Shown here: positions 1-6,572 of the stretch, piece after piece
Layout of the letters: the number at the start of each line of letters is the position of its first letter
Position numbering within the stretch: position 1 is the stretch's first letter
NCBI GenBank assembly: GCA_041744735.1
Contig: JBGTKH010000129.1
Coordinates: forward strand, 1-11,918
Reading direction: 5' to 3'
DNA length: 11,918 nucleotides
Source: JBGTKH01 sp041744735
Lineage (GTDB): Bacteria > Planctomycetota > Planctomycetia > Pirellulales > Pirellulaceae
Translations under genes and position numbers: made by a program
The notes under the pieces: generated by a model
Databases searched by the model: none
Seen by the model: the letters and a program-made list of their open reading frames with translations, nothing else
Told to the model about the DNA's origin: nothing

Positions 1-2
1 CC

Positions 3-86
3 GCCTACGCCTGGCCCGCCGACTTGTCCGACGAAGCGATCCTGGAAAAACTGTTGCAACTGAACCTTGAGCGCTCGGCCGTCTGA
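3..86 (+). CDS. C-terminal end of a probable DNA methyltransferase (partial)
   Basis: The window opens inside a reading frame whose last 27 residues include AYAWPADLSDEAILEKLLQL and end at TGA 84-86. From memory, this tail resembles the extreme C-terminus of large MmeI/type IIG-like class I SAM-dependent DNA methyltransferases, which often end with a similar WPADLSDEEIL..LL.LNLERA stretch. No catalytic motif lies in the window, so the assignment rests on this tail alone. If right, the neighbourhood begins with a restriction-modification gene, which fits an accessory or defence region. Confidence 0.5.
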   Translation, partial: AYAWPADLSDEAILEKLLQLNLERSAV

Positions 87-112
87 CACACGTCCGTTGG
101 CGACGGAGCTGG

Positions 113-140
113 TTGACGTTTTTCCCTGGATGGGCATAAT
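113..140 (+). promoter_or_regulatory. Sigma70-like promoter of the toxin-antitoxin operon
   Basis: TTGACG at 113-118 and CATAAT at 135-140 are separated by 16 bases, a good match to -35 and -10 consensus boxes. They lie about 40 bases upstream of the antitoxin start, which has GGAGG at 170-174. This is the clearest promoter in the window. Confidence 0.6.
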
Positions 141-160
141 GTACATGAACGATGAATCGT
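139..160. promoter_or_regulatory. Probable antitoxin operator (TGTACA core plus second palindrome)
   Basis: ATGTACAT at 139-146 is a perfect 8-base palindrome overlapping the end of the -10 box. ACGATGAATCGT at 149-160 is a second palindrome with 5-base arms. YefM-YoeB operators in E. coli are known to carry TGTACA core palindromes over the promoter, so autorepression by the encoded complex is likely. Binding is inferred. Confidence 0.5.
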
Positions 161-179
161 CCAGCTAGCGGAGGATGCA

Positions 180-443
180 ATGATGAACGTGGGCGTGGCG
201 GAAATCCGAAACAACCTGGCGGACACCTTAAATCGGGTCGTGTATCAGGGCGAGCGGATCGTGTTGGAGCGGAGGGGCAAGGGCGTGGCGGCCATCGTGT
301 CGATGGAAGACCTGACCTTACTGGAAGCCCTGGAAGATCGCGAAGACGTGCGAGCGGCCAAGCGGGCGCTGGCCGACATGAAACGCAAGGGGGAAGGGCC
401 GATCCCGCTGGCCAAAATCAAAAAGCGGCTGGAGATGCGCTAA
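180..443 (+). CDS. Type II antitoxin, Phd/YefM family
   Basis: This 87-residue protein has the usual size and layout of Phd/YefM antitoxins. The N-terminal half (MNVGVAEIRNNLADTLNRV, then ERIVLERRGKGVAAIVSMED) is the DNA-binding dimer domain, in which the antitoxin represses its own promoter. The charged C-terminal third (DREDVRAAKRALADMKRKGE onward) would wrap the toxin and block its active site. Tandem ATGs lie at 180 and 183; GGAGG at 170-174 is 5 and 8 bases away, so the second may be the real start. The toxin gene begins 3 bases after the stop, typical of a co-translated toxin-antitoxin pair. Confidence 0.92.
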   Translation: MMNVGVAEIRNNLADTLNRVVYQGERIVLERRGKGVAAIVSMEDLTLLEALEDREDVRAAKRALADMKRKGEGPIPLAKIKKRLEMR

Positions 444-446
444 GGC

Positions 447-716
447 ATGGCGAAGCGGGCTTATGCGGTGATGTTTGCTCCCGCGGCCGATCGGGAGTTG
501 CGTCGGCTGCCGGAAGCGGTGCAACGGCGCATTATCGCGGCCGTCGAAACACTCCAAGAGAACCCGCGGCCAGTCGGCACGAAAAAGTTGGCCGGCACGG
601 AAGACTTGTGGCGGGTTCGCGTGGGTGAATACCGCGTGGTGTACCAAATCGATGACGACCGCCTGCTGGTTTTGGTGGTGCGCGTGGCACATCGCAAAGA
701 CGTGTATCGAGGGTGA
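447..716 (+). CDS. Type II toxin, RelE/ParE superfamily (RelE-like mRNA interferase)
   Basis: The protein is 89 residues long, the normal RelE size. The C-terminal half carries the family signature LWRVRVGEYRVVYQIDDD followed by LVLVVRVAHRKDVYRG, the beta-sheet core with the conserved Arg and Tyr residues that RelE toxins use to cleave mRNA in the ribosomal A site. The N-terminal part (FAPAADRELRRLPEAVQRRI) is the usual amphipathic helical hairpin. It lies 3 bases after the antitoxin and has only a weak ribosome binding site, so it is probably translationally coupled. It looks intact. ParE-type gyrase poisoning cannot be excluded, but the RVGEYRVVY...VAHRKDVYR pattern favours an RNase. Confidence 0.92.
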   Translation: MAKRAYAVMFAPAADRELRRLPEAVQRRIIAAVETLQENPRPVGTKKLAGTEDLWRVRVGEYRVVYQIDDDRLLVLVVRVAHRKDVYRG

Positions 717-849
717 AGGTTTTTCTGCGGCCGGGCTAAGACTGGGTGCGGCTGATTGATTTGCATGCAACAGTATCGTCGTCCCCGCGGCTAGGTTACA
801 ATCTGGTCGCGCATTCACGCTTTCACAACCGAACCGAGGAGACCATGCC

Positions 850-1617
850 ATGCGATGTGCAACACTGCGCAGCTTTGTTCTTTCGTTCCTTTCGATCATT
901 CTGATCGCCACGGCGGCTCAGGCGCAAGCGCCGGAGAAGCTGAAGGTGCTGATTGTTACCGGCTTCGACGTGGGTGTGCACAATTGGCGTGATACGACTC
1001 AGCAAACGGCGGCGATCCTGGAAGAGGCGGGGCGGTTCGACGTGAAGGTTTGTGAGGACGTAGGGATCTTCGAGTCGTCGTCGCTGGCCGGCTACGACGT
1101 GGTGGTGCTGAACTACGGCTTCTGGACGGCACCGGACCCAAGCGACAAGGCCAAGGCGGCTCTGCTGGATTACGTGAAGAGCGGCAAGGGGCTTGTGGCA
1201 TTGCACTTCGCCAGCAGTTCGTTCCAGGACTGGGCTGATTATCATGAGCTGCTCGGGCGTTATTGGAAGAAGGGGCTCGGCGGCCACGGCCCGCGCGGCA
1301 AGTTCACTGTGAACATCAAACAGGCAGAGCACCCGATTACCAGCGGCTTGACGGATTTCGAGGCCGACGACGAACTGTACGCGAAGCTCAGCGGCGACGC
1401 GGAAATCGAGGTGCTCGCCACGGCCGACTCTGACTGGAGCGAGCAGACGGAACCGATCGTCTTCGTCAAGCCGTACGGCAAGGGCCGAGTGGTTCACAAC
1501 GTGCTGGGCCACGATGCGCTCGCGCGCGAAAACCCCGCGTTCCAAACGCTGCTCTGCCGCGGCGTCGAGTGGGCCGCGACGGGGAAAGTGACCATCGGCA
1601 AGCAAGCGGGAAACTAG
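850..1617 (+). CDS. Secreted ThuA domain-containing protein
   Basis: This 255-residue protein begins with a Sec signal peptide: a short basic start, a hydrophobic stretch (FVLSFLSIILIATAAQAQA) and probable cleavage near residue 26. The rest is a ThuA domain, a fold related to class I glutamine amidotransferases and found in many planctomycete and Bacteroidetes proteins linked to sugar metabolism. Recognisable parts are VLIVTGFDVGVHNWRDTT, YDVVVLNYGFW, GKGLVALHFASSSF, HPITSGLTDFEADDELY and PYGKGRVVHNVLGHD. The start follows GAGGAG at 836-841. The precise substrate is unknown, and the protein probably acts in the periplasm. It appears complete and monocistronic, a housekeeping-type gene between the toxin-antitoxin pair and the TIR gene. 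Confidence 0.9.
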   Translation: MRCATLRSFVLSFLSIILIATAAQAQAPEKLKVLIVTGFDVGVHNWRDTTQQTAAILEEAGRFDVKVCEDVGIFESSSLAGYDVVVLNYGFWTAPDPSDKAKAALLDYVKSGKGLVALHFASSSFQDWADYHELLGRYWKKGLGGHGPRGKFTVNIKQAEHPITSGLTDFEADDELYAKLSGDAEIEVLATADSDWSEQTEPIVFVKPYGKGRVVHNVLGHDALARENPAFQTLLCRGVEWAATGKVTIGKQAGN

Positions 1618-1655
1618 TGCTTTGTGAACGATGAGTTTTAGGGTTCACCGCTTTG

Positions 1656-1719
1656 TGGCGTAAGCTTCCAGCTTGCGTTCGTCCTGATTTCACGATTGGC
1701 AAGCAGGATGCTTACCCCA
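1656..1719. repeat. Inverted pair of REP-like hairpin repeats with compensatory changes
   Basis: Two 22-base copies lie in opposite orientation at 1656-1677 (plus) and 1698-1719 (minus) and match at 18 of 22 positions. Each folds alone: CGTAAGCT-TCC-AGCTTGCG, and on the minus strand GGTAAGCA-TCC-TGCTTGCC, both with 8 paired positions including one T-G pair. The four differences fall at two paired positions and restore pairing each time (C-G to G-C, T-A to A-T). This suggests a structured repeat family. It is in the spacer between the ThuA and TIR genes. Confidence 0.65.
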
Positions 1720-1798
1720 CTTTTTCGCTCGGACAGAACGCCAACGCATAGACGTAGAACGCACGTCCACGTCCGTCGGAAGTTTTCACGTTGCCACC

Positions 1799-1820
1799 GG
1801 TCGGACGAAGACGTCCGACC
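1799..1820. repeat. Perfect hairpin, GGTCGGACG/CGTCCGACC
   Basis: Nine-base arms (1799-1807 and 1812-1820) flank a 4-base AAGA centre. No T-run follows on either strand, so it is unlikely to be an intrinsic terminator. It resembles short repeat hairpins that I recall as common between planctomycete genes. It lies about 48 bases upstream of the TIR gene start. Confidence 0.6.
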
Positions 1821-1868
1821 TACAAGCAAGCTTGACGCTACATCATTGTTTGCATCGTGGAGTTAGGG

Positions 1869-3713
1869 ATGGCAGAAGCGGACGCAGAATCCCGCCAAAC
1901 TCATGGCTTCCGTTACTCGGCCTTCATCAGTTACTCCCACAGCGACTCGGCGTGGGCGAAGTGGTTGCACAACCGGCTGGAAACGTACGTCGTACCAACG
2001 TCATTCCGCAGCCAGCAGGTGGTGAACCAGAAAACGGGCCGCCTGCGGCCGGTGTTTCGGGATCGCGATGAACTGCCGGGCGCTGCCAGCCTGAGCAACG
2101 CGATCGTTGGCGCCCTAAGCGATTCCGCGTTTCTTGTGGTCGTCTGTTCGCCTCGGGCCGCGAAGTCGATCTATGTGAACCGCGAGGTGGAATGTTTTCG
2201 ATCGCTCGGACGGCCGGACAATATCCTGGCGATCATTGTTGACGGCGAACCGGGCGCTCAAAGCAAGGGCAACTCCGAGGTCGAATGTTTTCCCGTCGCC
2301 ATGCTGCCGACAGACGAAGCTGACTCGTCGCATGCGGAACCGCTGGCCGCAGACGCTCGCGCGCAGGGAGACGGTAAGAAGCTGGCGGTGCTCAAGGTCT
2401 TGGCCGCCATCCTCGGCACCAATCTGGGAGAACTTCGCAAGCGCGACGCCATTCGTCAACGTCGTCTCTTGTTTCAGCGACTGACTGTGTGTTGTGTGAT
2501 CGCGGCGGTTCTGGCCGGTGTGTATCTGTTGGCTTCCGACGGCGGATTCGATGCTCCGGGTAGCGAAGCGATCCGGACGCTGATCGATCGCCACGAGATG
2601 AGCGTGCTGCGTCCCGTACCCGCCGGCGCGGAGACGAAAGCTGCGGCCGTCGATGCGAGGAAGCAATATATCGATATCCTCGTGAAGAGCCGTCTCGACG
2701 AGGGCCGGTTTCCTTGGGACACGCCGGGCGACGAAACGCACGCCGATACCTGGAGTACGTGCCAAGCCCTGGCGGCTCTGAGTCGTTCGCCGGAGATGCC
2801 GCACAGCGAAAGTCAACGATTGTTGGAAAGCTTTCGCCGCATGTTCGATCCCGCAGTCTTGAAACATGAGGATGGCGTACCGACCGGCTGGCAACAACGG
2901 CGCGGCAGCCCTTCGCGGGGAACAGTTGCCTTGTGGATAACGACCGCTTTGGCGATCGCCGTCGATCGAAGTGACCTGTTCGACGAATCGGCGCGGAATG
3001 AATTGAAGCAATTCCTTGCGACGGCCACTCATATCGCGCAGCAATATCATTCAACGTCCGGCGGCGGTTGGAACATGTTCGGCGGCATGCATTCTCAGAA
3101 CCCCGACAACTACACTTCGGCACTGGCGCTGCAAACGCTGTTGCATTTGGAACGAGCCGACCTGCCGTGGAACAATGACTCTGCTCGTCGCAGTGAACTT
3201 CTCAAGCAGACGGCCGCATGGCTGGTATCGACCTACGATGCGGAACTGCCGATTCCCGGCTGGCGGCGAGCGCCGTACGACGAAAGTCGCGAGAGCTTCG
3301 ATGGCATGACGATTCAGATCTATGCACTGCTGCTCGATGCCGAGGCCCAGCAGGCGGTGAAACTTCCCGCCCACCTGGTCGAGAACGCCTTGCTGCACAT
3401 CGAACGGTGTGCACATCGCGAGCGAACTTTCCTCACCACCACGGCCGAGTTCGAGGCTTCCGTGGTCTACGAGGGCGAGGTCCGCGACGAACACGAAGGC
3501 GTCGGGTTTCTCTGGCACCCGTGGGCTCTCGAAGGCTGCGTGAGACTTTTGGAAAGACACCAGCGCAGCCCGCTGCCACCGGAGCATCTAACGCGTGTCC
3601 GCCGTGCACGCGGCCACTTGGTACTGCTCGCCGGCAGCGACGACGCCTTGCGCGACGAGCGTCTGTTCGCGATCGCTGAAATGCTCTACGGCTTGGCCAG
3701 CGTTCAACTGTGA
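1869..3713 (+). CDS. TIR domain - transmembrane - helical-repeat (toroid-like) protein
   Basis: The 614-residue protein starts at ATG 1869, with GGAG at 1859-1862; an in-frame GTG at 1857 is possible but lies over this site. Residues 14-200 are a TIR domain of the SYSHSDSAWAKWLH type, with FRDRDELPG, a probable catalytic Glu106 (VNREVECF) and the EPLAADARAQGDG segment (157-169) common in bacterial membrane-anchored TIR proteins. Such domains usually cleave NAD+ or make signalling nucleotides. Residues 205-222 are one hydrophobic membrane helix. Residues about 230-614 are helical, with repeat-like segments RFPWDTPGD, GGGWNMFGG (398-406), YTSALALQTLLHL and GVGFLWHPWALEG, which recall alpha/alpha-toroid folds (terpene cyclase or six-hairpin type). 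It converges with kptA, 55 bases away. The TIR and membrane calls are firm; the C-terminal fold is inference. Confidence 0.85.
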   Translation: MAEADAESRQTHGFRYSAFISYSHSDSAWAKWLHNRLETYVVPTSFRSQQVVNQKTGRLRPVFRDRDELPGAASLSNAIVGALSDSAFLVVVCSPRAAKSIYVNREVECFRSLGRPDNILAIIVDGEPGAQSKGNSEVECFPVAMLPTDEADSSHAEPLAADARAQGDGKKLAVLKVLAAILGTNLGELRKRDAIRQRRLLFQRLTVCCVIAAVLAGVYLLASDGGFDAPGSEAIRTLIDRHEMSVLRPVPAGAETKAAAVDARKQYIDILVKSRLDEGRFPWDTPGDETHADTWSTCQALAALSRSPEMPHSESQRLLESFRRMFDPAVLKHEDGVPTGWQQRRGSPSRGTVALWITTALAIAVDRSDLFDESARNELKQFLATATHIAQQYHSTSGGGWNMFGGMHSQNPDNYTSALALQTLLHLERADLPWNNDSARRSELLKQTAAWLVSTYDAELPIPGWRRAPYDESRESFDGMTIQIYALLLDAEAQQAVKLPAHLVENALLHIERCAHRERTFLTTTAEFEASVVYEGEVRDEHEGVGFLWHPWALEGCVRLLERHQRSPLPPEHLTRVRRARGHLVLLAGSDDALRDERLFAIAEMLYGLASVQL

Positions 3714-3768
3714 TTTCGCGGCCGGCCAAGACGACCGGAGAGCGCACGCTTGAAAGAAGTCGAACACG

Positions 3769-4314
3769 CTACGGGAACCGTATGTACTCGACGGGCACTG
3801 CATCTGTGAGCCACACGCCGTTGGCGGATAAGAAGAATTGCTTGCCGTCCTGATGCATTTGTCCGCTGGCGATCGTCAGCACGATGGGTTTCCCGCGCCG
3901 CATGGCGACCTTGGATGCCGTCTCGCGATCGATCGAAAGGTGGACGTGGTTTCGCGAGCGCTTGAGCAACCCTTGCTGTCGGATCGACGCGAGAAACTGG
4001 TCCACCGTCCCGTGAAACAGTTGATCGGGAGGCGTGGCAGGGGACAGTTTCAAATCGACATGCGGCAGTGAATGACCTTGATTCGCGCGGATGCGCAGGC
4101 CATCGTCGCTCAAGGCGAAGCGTTGTTTATCGTTGGTTGCAACGACCTCGTGCAGGAGTTCTAGCGTGAGCGCATTGCCGTGTCGATTGGCGTTGGCGAT
4201 TAAGTCGTTGATGTCGAGCCAGCCGTCCGGATCAAGCTGCATCCCGATGGCTTCCGGCTTGTGCCGCAGGACAAGGCTAAGAAACTTGCTGGCGGAAACG
4301 AGGTTCTTGTTCAT
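3769..4314 (-). CDS. kptA: RNA 2'-phosphotransferase Tpt1/KptA
   Basis: The 181-residue protein has the full KptA/Tpt1 layout: an N-terminal winged-helix part with LSLVLRHKP (Arg17, His18), RANQGHS (Arg76, His81), FHGT (100-103), HVHLS (123-127), AMRRGK (Arg139) and NGVWLT (165-170). These include counterparts of the Arg-His-Arg-Arg set essential in yeast Tpt1. The family moves an internal RNA 2'-phosphate onto NAD+, giving 2'-OH RNA, nicotinamide and ADP-ribose 1'',2''-cyclic phosphate. It is the last gene of the minus-strand repair operon, 14 bases after the HD-Pnk stop, with no good ribosome binding site of its own, so coupling is likely. In this operon it would clean 2'-phosphate junctions or ends left during RNA repair. 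All key residues are present. Confidence 0.94.
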   Translation of the reverse strand: MNKNLVSASKFLSLVLRHKPEAIGMQLDPDGWLDINDLIANANRHGNALTLELLHEVVATNDKQRFALSDDGLRIRANQGHSLPHVDLKLSPATPPDQLFHGTVDQFLASIRQQGLLKRSRNHVHLSIDRETASKVAMRRGKPIVLTIASGQMHQDGKQFFLSANGVWLTDAVPVEYIRFP

Positions 4315-4328
4315 GATTCATGGCGAAC

Positions 4329-5453
4329 TTAAATATCTGTGGCACTTTCTATCATCACCAGACTATGACACTCGATCCACGTGGGCGGCTCGCATTTGTC
4401 GGCGAGCTTGCGGATCACGGGTTCGGGGACTGCCTGGCTGCGGGATTTGTTCTGGCGGAGCAGGCTCTGCAGTGGTGGTTCAAGGTAGACGATTTCGATG
4501 CGAGCATTGTAGTCGGCGAAGAGGTCGATCCAGCGGCTGCGAGTCTGACGTATCGTATTCGTAGCGTTGAAGGCGAACGACCGGCCGGCCCGGAGAAATT
4601 CTCGGCACCGCTCGCGGGCAAGTTGAGCGACCCGCCCCTGATCGTCAGTCGGTTCGACTCTGAGTTCTTCACGGACGTCGTCGAGAGAGACGACGGGAAG
4701 ATCACTTCCATGCGTCGCCAGCCAATGGTCCTTGCCACCGCCCGGTAAGCCGGACATGACTGTCACGCAACAGGTGAAATCTTCGTGCGGCACATAATGC
4801 AAATTCGGTTCTCGTTGCCGAAAGAAAGTGAACCGGGCGTGATCGGTGGCGAATGGATACGGCTGGTCGTAACAGCCCAGTTCTTCCGCCTGTAATTTCC
4901 AGTAGTGCAAATTCTCCTCGGGGCGAGTCATCGAGTCTGTGTCTCGGCCGCGTGTGTCGGCCAAAGCGAACAGATAGAGCAAGCGATTGTTGACCAGCCA
5001 CGACAGCCGAACGACTTCGTGCGCGGGCTCTGACCGTTCCACCAAGAACGCAGGCCGACCGTGGTATCGGACCAGCCGAGCAATCTCTTCACGAGTCTTC
5101 AGTTCGCAGCCGAGATCGCGAAGAATACCACGGGCGACATGCTCGCCTTTGACGGCGTGCTTGGGCGAAGTAATTCGACCCGTGTCGGGATCGGCCTGAG
5201 TCGTCAACGGCTTGGCGGCATCGTGAAACAAGGCCGTAAAGATCAGGACGGTCTGCTCGTGACGGGTCAGCGTTGCCCATTCATCAAGCTCGGCGAGTTG
5301 CTGACAGACTAGCTTGGTGTGGGTCCACACATCGCCTTCGCTGTGCCACTCGGCGTCCTGAGCGCATTGGGCCATCGCCTGACACCACGGCTGAGCCTCA
5401 GCCCACGCTAGGATGTCGTCGAGCGATGTGTGTGTTAGTTCATCCCAGTTCAT
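4329..5453 (-). CDS. HD-Pnk: HD-domain phosphoesterase fused to 5'-OH polynucleotide kinase
   Basis: The 374-residue protein has two domains. Residues about 25-190 are an HD metal phosphohydrolase: WTHTKLV (His45), FHDAAKP (His77, Asp78), KGEHVARGIL (His104) and ALADTRGRD (Asp166). Residues 228-374 are a P-loop kinase: GLPGGGKD (235-242), VSLDDVRE (258-259), FNATNT (295-300) and TRSRW. This matches Runella slithyformis HD-Pnk, whose HD half removes 2',3'-cyclic or 3'-phosphates and whose kinase half phosphorylates 5'-OH ends, making RNA ready for ligation. The Walker A lysine is followed by Asp-His rather than Ser/Thr, which I recall as partly typical (GKD) of the family. Its ATG overlaps the ligase stop (ATGA), so the two are translationally coupled, as expected for HD-Pnk and an ATP-dependent ligase. 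Confidence 0.92.
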   Translation of the reverse strand: MNWDELTHTSLDDILAWAEAQPWCQAMAQCAQDAEWHSEGDVWTHTKLVCQQLAELDEWATLTRHEQTVLIFTALFHDAAKPLTTQADPDTGRITSPKHAVKGEHVARGILRDLGCELKTREEIARLVRYHGRPAFLVERSEPAHEVVRLSWLVNNRLLYLFALADTRGRDTDSMTRPEENLHYWKLQAEELGCYDQPYPFATDHARFTFFRQREPNLHYVPHEDFTCCVTVMSGLPGGGKDHWLATHGSDLPVVSLDDVREELRVEPTDDQGRVAQLARERCREFLRAGRSFAFNATNTIRQTRSRWIDLFADYNARIEIVYLEPPLQSLLRQNKSRSQAVPEPVIRKLADKCEPPTWIECHSLVMIESATDI

Positions 5454-6193
5454 GACCAGATATCCACACCGTCAGCAAGCTTGTTGGGCACCATCGCCTG
5501 ATGCTGCCAATGCGTGCTTTGTTTGATCTTCTCAACGAATTCCGGCCGCACGAATTTCGCTCGGCCGGTTACGACGCCATTGGCTTCGGTTCGCAGGTAT
5601 AGCCCTTCCATCAAATTGTCCGTGCGTTTCGTTTCCGGGTTTTCAAATTGGCTGTCAAAACGCGACGGGCCGATCAAGTTTTCGAGATCGGATCGCTTGA
5701 CGGCGCCGCGGTGGAGGACCGGAACCGTTTCGATTCCAGTTCCTGCAAGCAGGTCCAATCGCCGCTGGAGACCGAGAAACGCTTCGGCCCGCTTGTCATA
5801 GACATCGAACTCAAAAAAGTAATGGGGCAGTTGCCCGTAGAAGATCGAATGTCGCGCGTACATCCATTCACCGAACAAAATGTAGCGGCGCTCCAAGCGT
5901 ACTTCCAACGTGAACCGTTTGACCGCAGCCCACTGTTTGAACAGGTCGTACTGCGGGTGCATTCCCTGCGTAATCAAATGGCCCCGGCATTGTAAAACCA
6001 ACTGGCCGTCATCCGAGAAATGAATCCCGACGTTCGTGCCGTCGATTTTCTCCTCGACGATCAGCGACTCATCGGCGCTGAACTTGTTGGACTCGGCCTC
6101 GCTCAGATGCTTATCGTCATCTGTGCCCGTCGAACCAAACAGGTGCGGAGTTCGAGGGTACTTGATGAAGTCACCGTGTGACGTACCCATCAT
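5450..6193 (-). CDS. ATP-dependent RNA ligase (Rnl2-like nucleotidyltransferase)
   Basis: About 247 residues from ATG 6193 (a second ATG at 6190). AAGGAG at 6198-6203 is 4 and 7 bases upstream of these; the open frame reaches 6322 but its extra N-terminus looks unnatural. Covalent ligase motifs are visible: I, VEEKIDGTNVGI (Lys49, the AMP acceptor); RGHL (Arg70); FGEWMY (Glu109); EGLYLR (Glu196); and V, RAKFVRPEF (Lys213). The opening GDFIKYPRTPHLFGS is typical of small bacterial Rnl2-type ligases. There is no extra C-terminal domain, so this is a minimal ligase. It would seal 3'-OH/5'-phosphate RNA ends made by HD-Pnk. It is the first clear gene of the operon. Confidence 0.92.
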   Translation of the reverse strand: MMGTSHGDFIKYPRTPHLFGSTGTDDDKHLSEAESNKFSADESLIVEEKIDGTNVGIHFSDDGQLVLQCRGHLITQGMHPQYDLFKQWAAVKRFTLEVRLERRYILFGEWMYARHSIFYGQLPHYFFEFDVYDKRAEAFLGLQRRLDLLAGTGIETVPVLHRGAVKRSDLENLIGPSRFDSQFENPETKRTDNLMEGLYLRTEANGVVTGRAKFVRPEFVEKIKQSTHWQHQAMVPNKLADGVDIWS

Positions 6194-6305
6194 GAAACTC
6201 CTTGTGCTTGGCATGGCGAGAGGATGGCCCGGACAATCTCGCCGTATTCGTTCTTCATCGGCAGATCGTATTCCGTCCGAGGCCAACAAAGACAACGGCT
6301 TCCAT
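6190..6305 (-). pseudogene. Possible small frameshifted gene upstream of the ligase
   Basis: One minus frame reads MEAVVFVGLGRN from 6305 and stops at 6255. A shift near 6274 continues as EYDLPMKNEYGEIVRAIL and ends at a TGA (6190-6192) overlapping the ligase ATG as ATGA. Together they would give a protein of about 38 residues, and both halves look more protein-like than the ligase frame over the same bases. The start is uncertain. It could be a degraded gene, a sequence error or chance. I do not recognise the product. Confidence 0.3.
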
Positions 6306-6327
6306 CTCAAACTCTCGTACACGAATC

Positions 6328-6364
6328 AAAAAGCCCGCACGGTCGACCTGAGCCGTGCGGGCTT
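6328..6364 (-). terminator. Rho-independent terminator (minus strand)
   Basis: A perfect 12-base stem (6331-6342 with 6353-6364, AAGCCCGCACGG/CCGTGCGGGCTT) has a 10-base loop. On the minus strand it ends in TTTTT (6332-6328). It follows the SEC-C gene by about 40 bases and would insulate the RNA-repair operon from it. Confidence 0.8.
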
Positions 6365-6404
6365 GGATGTCAGTCTCTAAAAATAGTGCTCCCGGTTCAC
6401 TCCG

Positions 6405-6572
6405 TCAAAAGCAGCCCTTCTTGAGACAACACTTCTTGAAGCGTTGGCCGGAACCACACGGACACAGATCATTGCGCCCGAGCTTCTCTTCCAACATCTT
6501 ATCGCCGTGGACGATCCGCACTCCCCGCTTCACTTGTGATTCGGACGGAAATCCACGCCGCCGCTTGCTCAT
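6405..6572 (-). CDS. Small SEC-C motif protein
   Basis: The 55-residue frame ends with GRNDLCPCGSGQRFKKCCLK, a textbook SEC-C zinc motif (CxCx8CC) as at the C-terminus of SecA and in many small stand-alone proteins, where it binds zinc and mediates protein or nucleic-acid contacts. The N-terminal part is basic (MSKRRRGFPSE). Its ATG overlaps, as ATGA, the stop of an 18-codon frame (6625-6569) that has the strong ribosome binding site. The two frames are joined across a run of seven T's, so the natural product may be a single protein of about 73 residues made by slippage or lost to an indel. The terminator at 6328-6364 follows. The specific role is unknown. Confidence 0.75.
   Translation of the reverse strand: MSKRRRGFPSESQVKRGVRIVHGDKMLEEKLGRNDLCPCGSGQRFKKCCLKKGCF

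Noticed and set aside
761..802. Promoter for ThuA using TTGCATGCAA (761-770) and TACAAT (797-802).
   Set aside because: The palindrome is about 30 bases from the -10-like box, too far for a -35 element; only the TACAAT is plausible.
823..1605. A 260-codon minus-strand frame opposite the ThuA gene.
   Set aside because: It is a shadow of the ThuA frame in GC-rich DNA; the plus-strand frame has a signal peptide and family motifs.
1656..1820. A CRISPR array or integron attC sites in the hairpin-rich spacer.
   Set aside because: Repeats are few, inverted rather than direct, unevenly spaced, and lack attC-type R and L boxes; no cas or integrase gene is in the window.
1638..1829. Minus-strand open frame in the spacer before the TIR gene.
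   Set aside because: It runs through repeat hairpins and has no ribosome binding site or family signal.
2115..3050. Long minus-strand frame (311 codons) inside the TIR gene.
   Set aside because: No recognisable motif and Arg-rich low-complexity content; the TIR frame explains the region.
6194..6322. N-terminal extension of the RNA ligase to 6322.
   Set aside because: Ribosome binding site AAGGAG and the conserved start GDFIKYPRTPHLFGS support ATG 6193 or 6190, and another frame looks more coding there.
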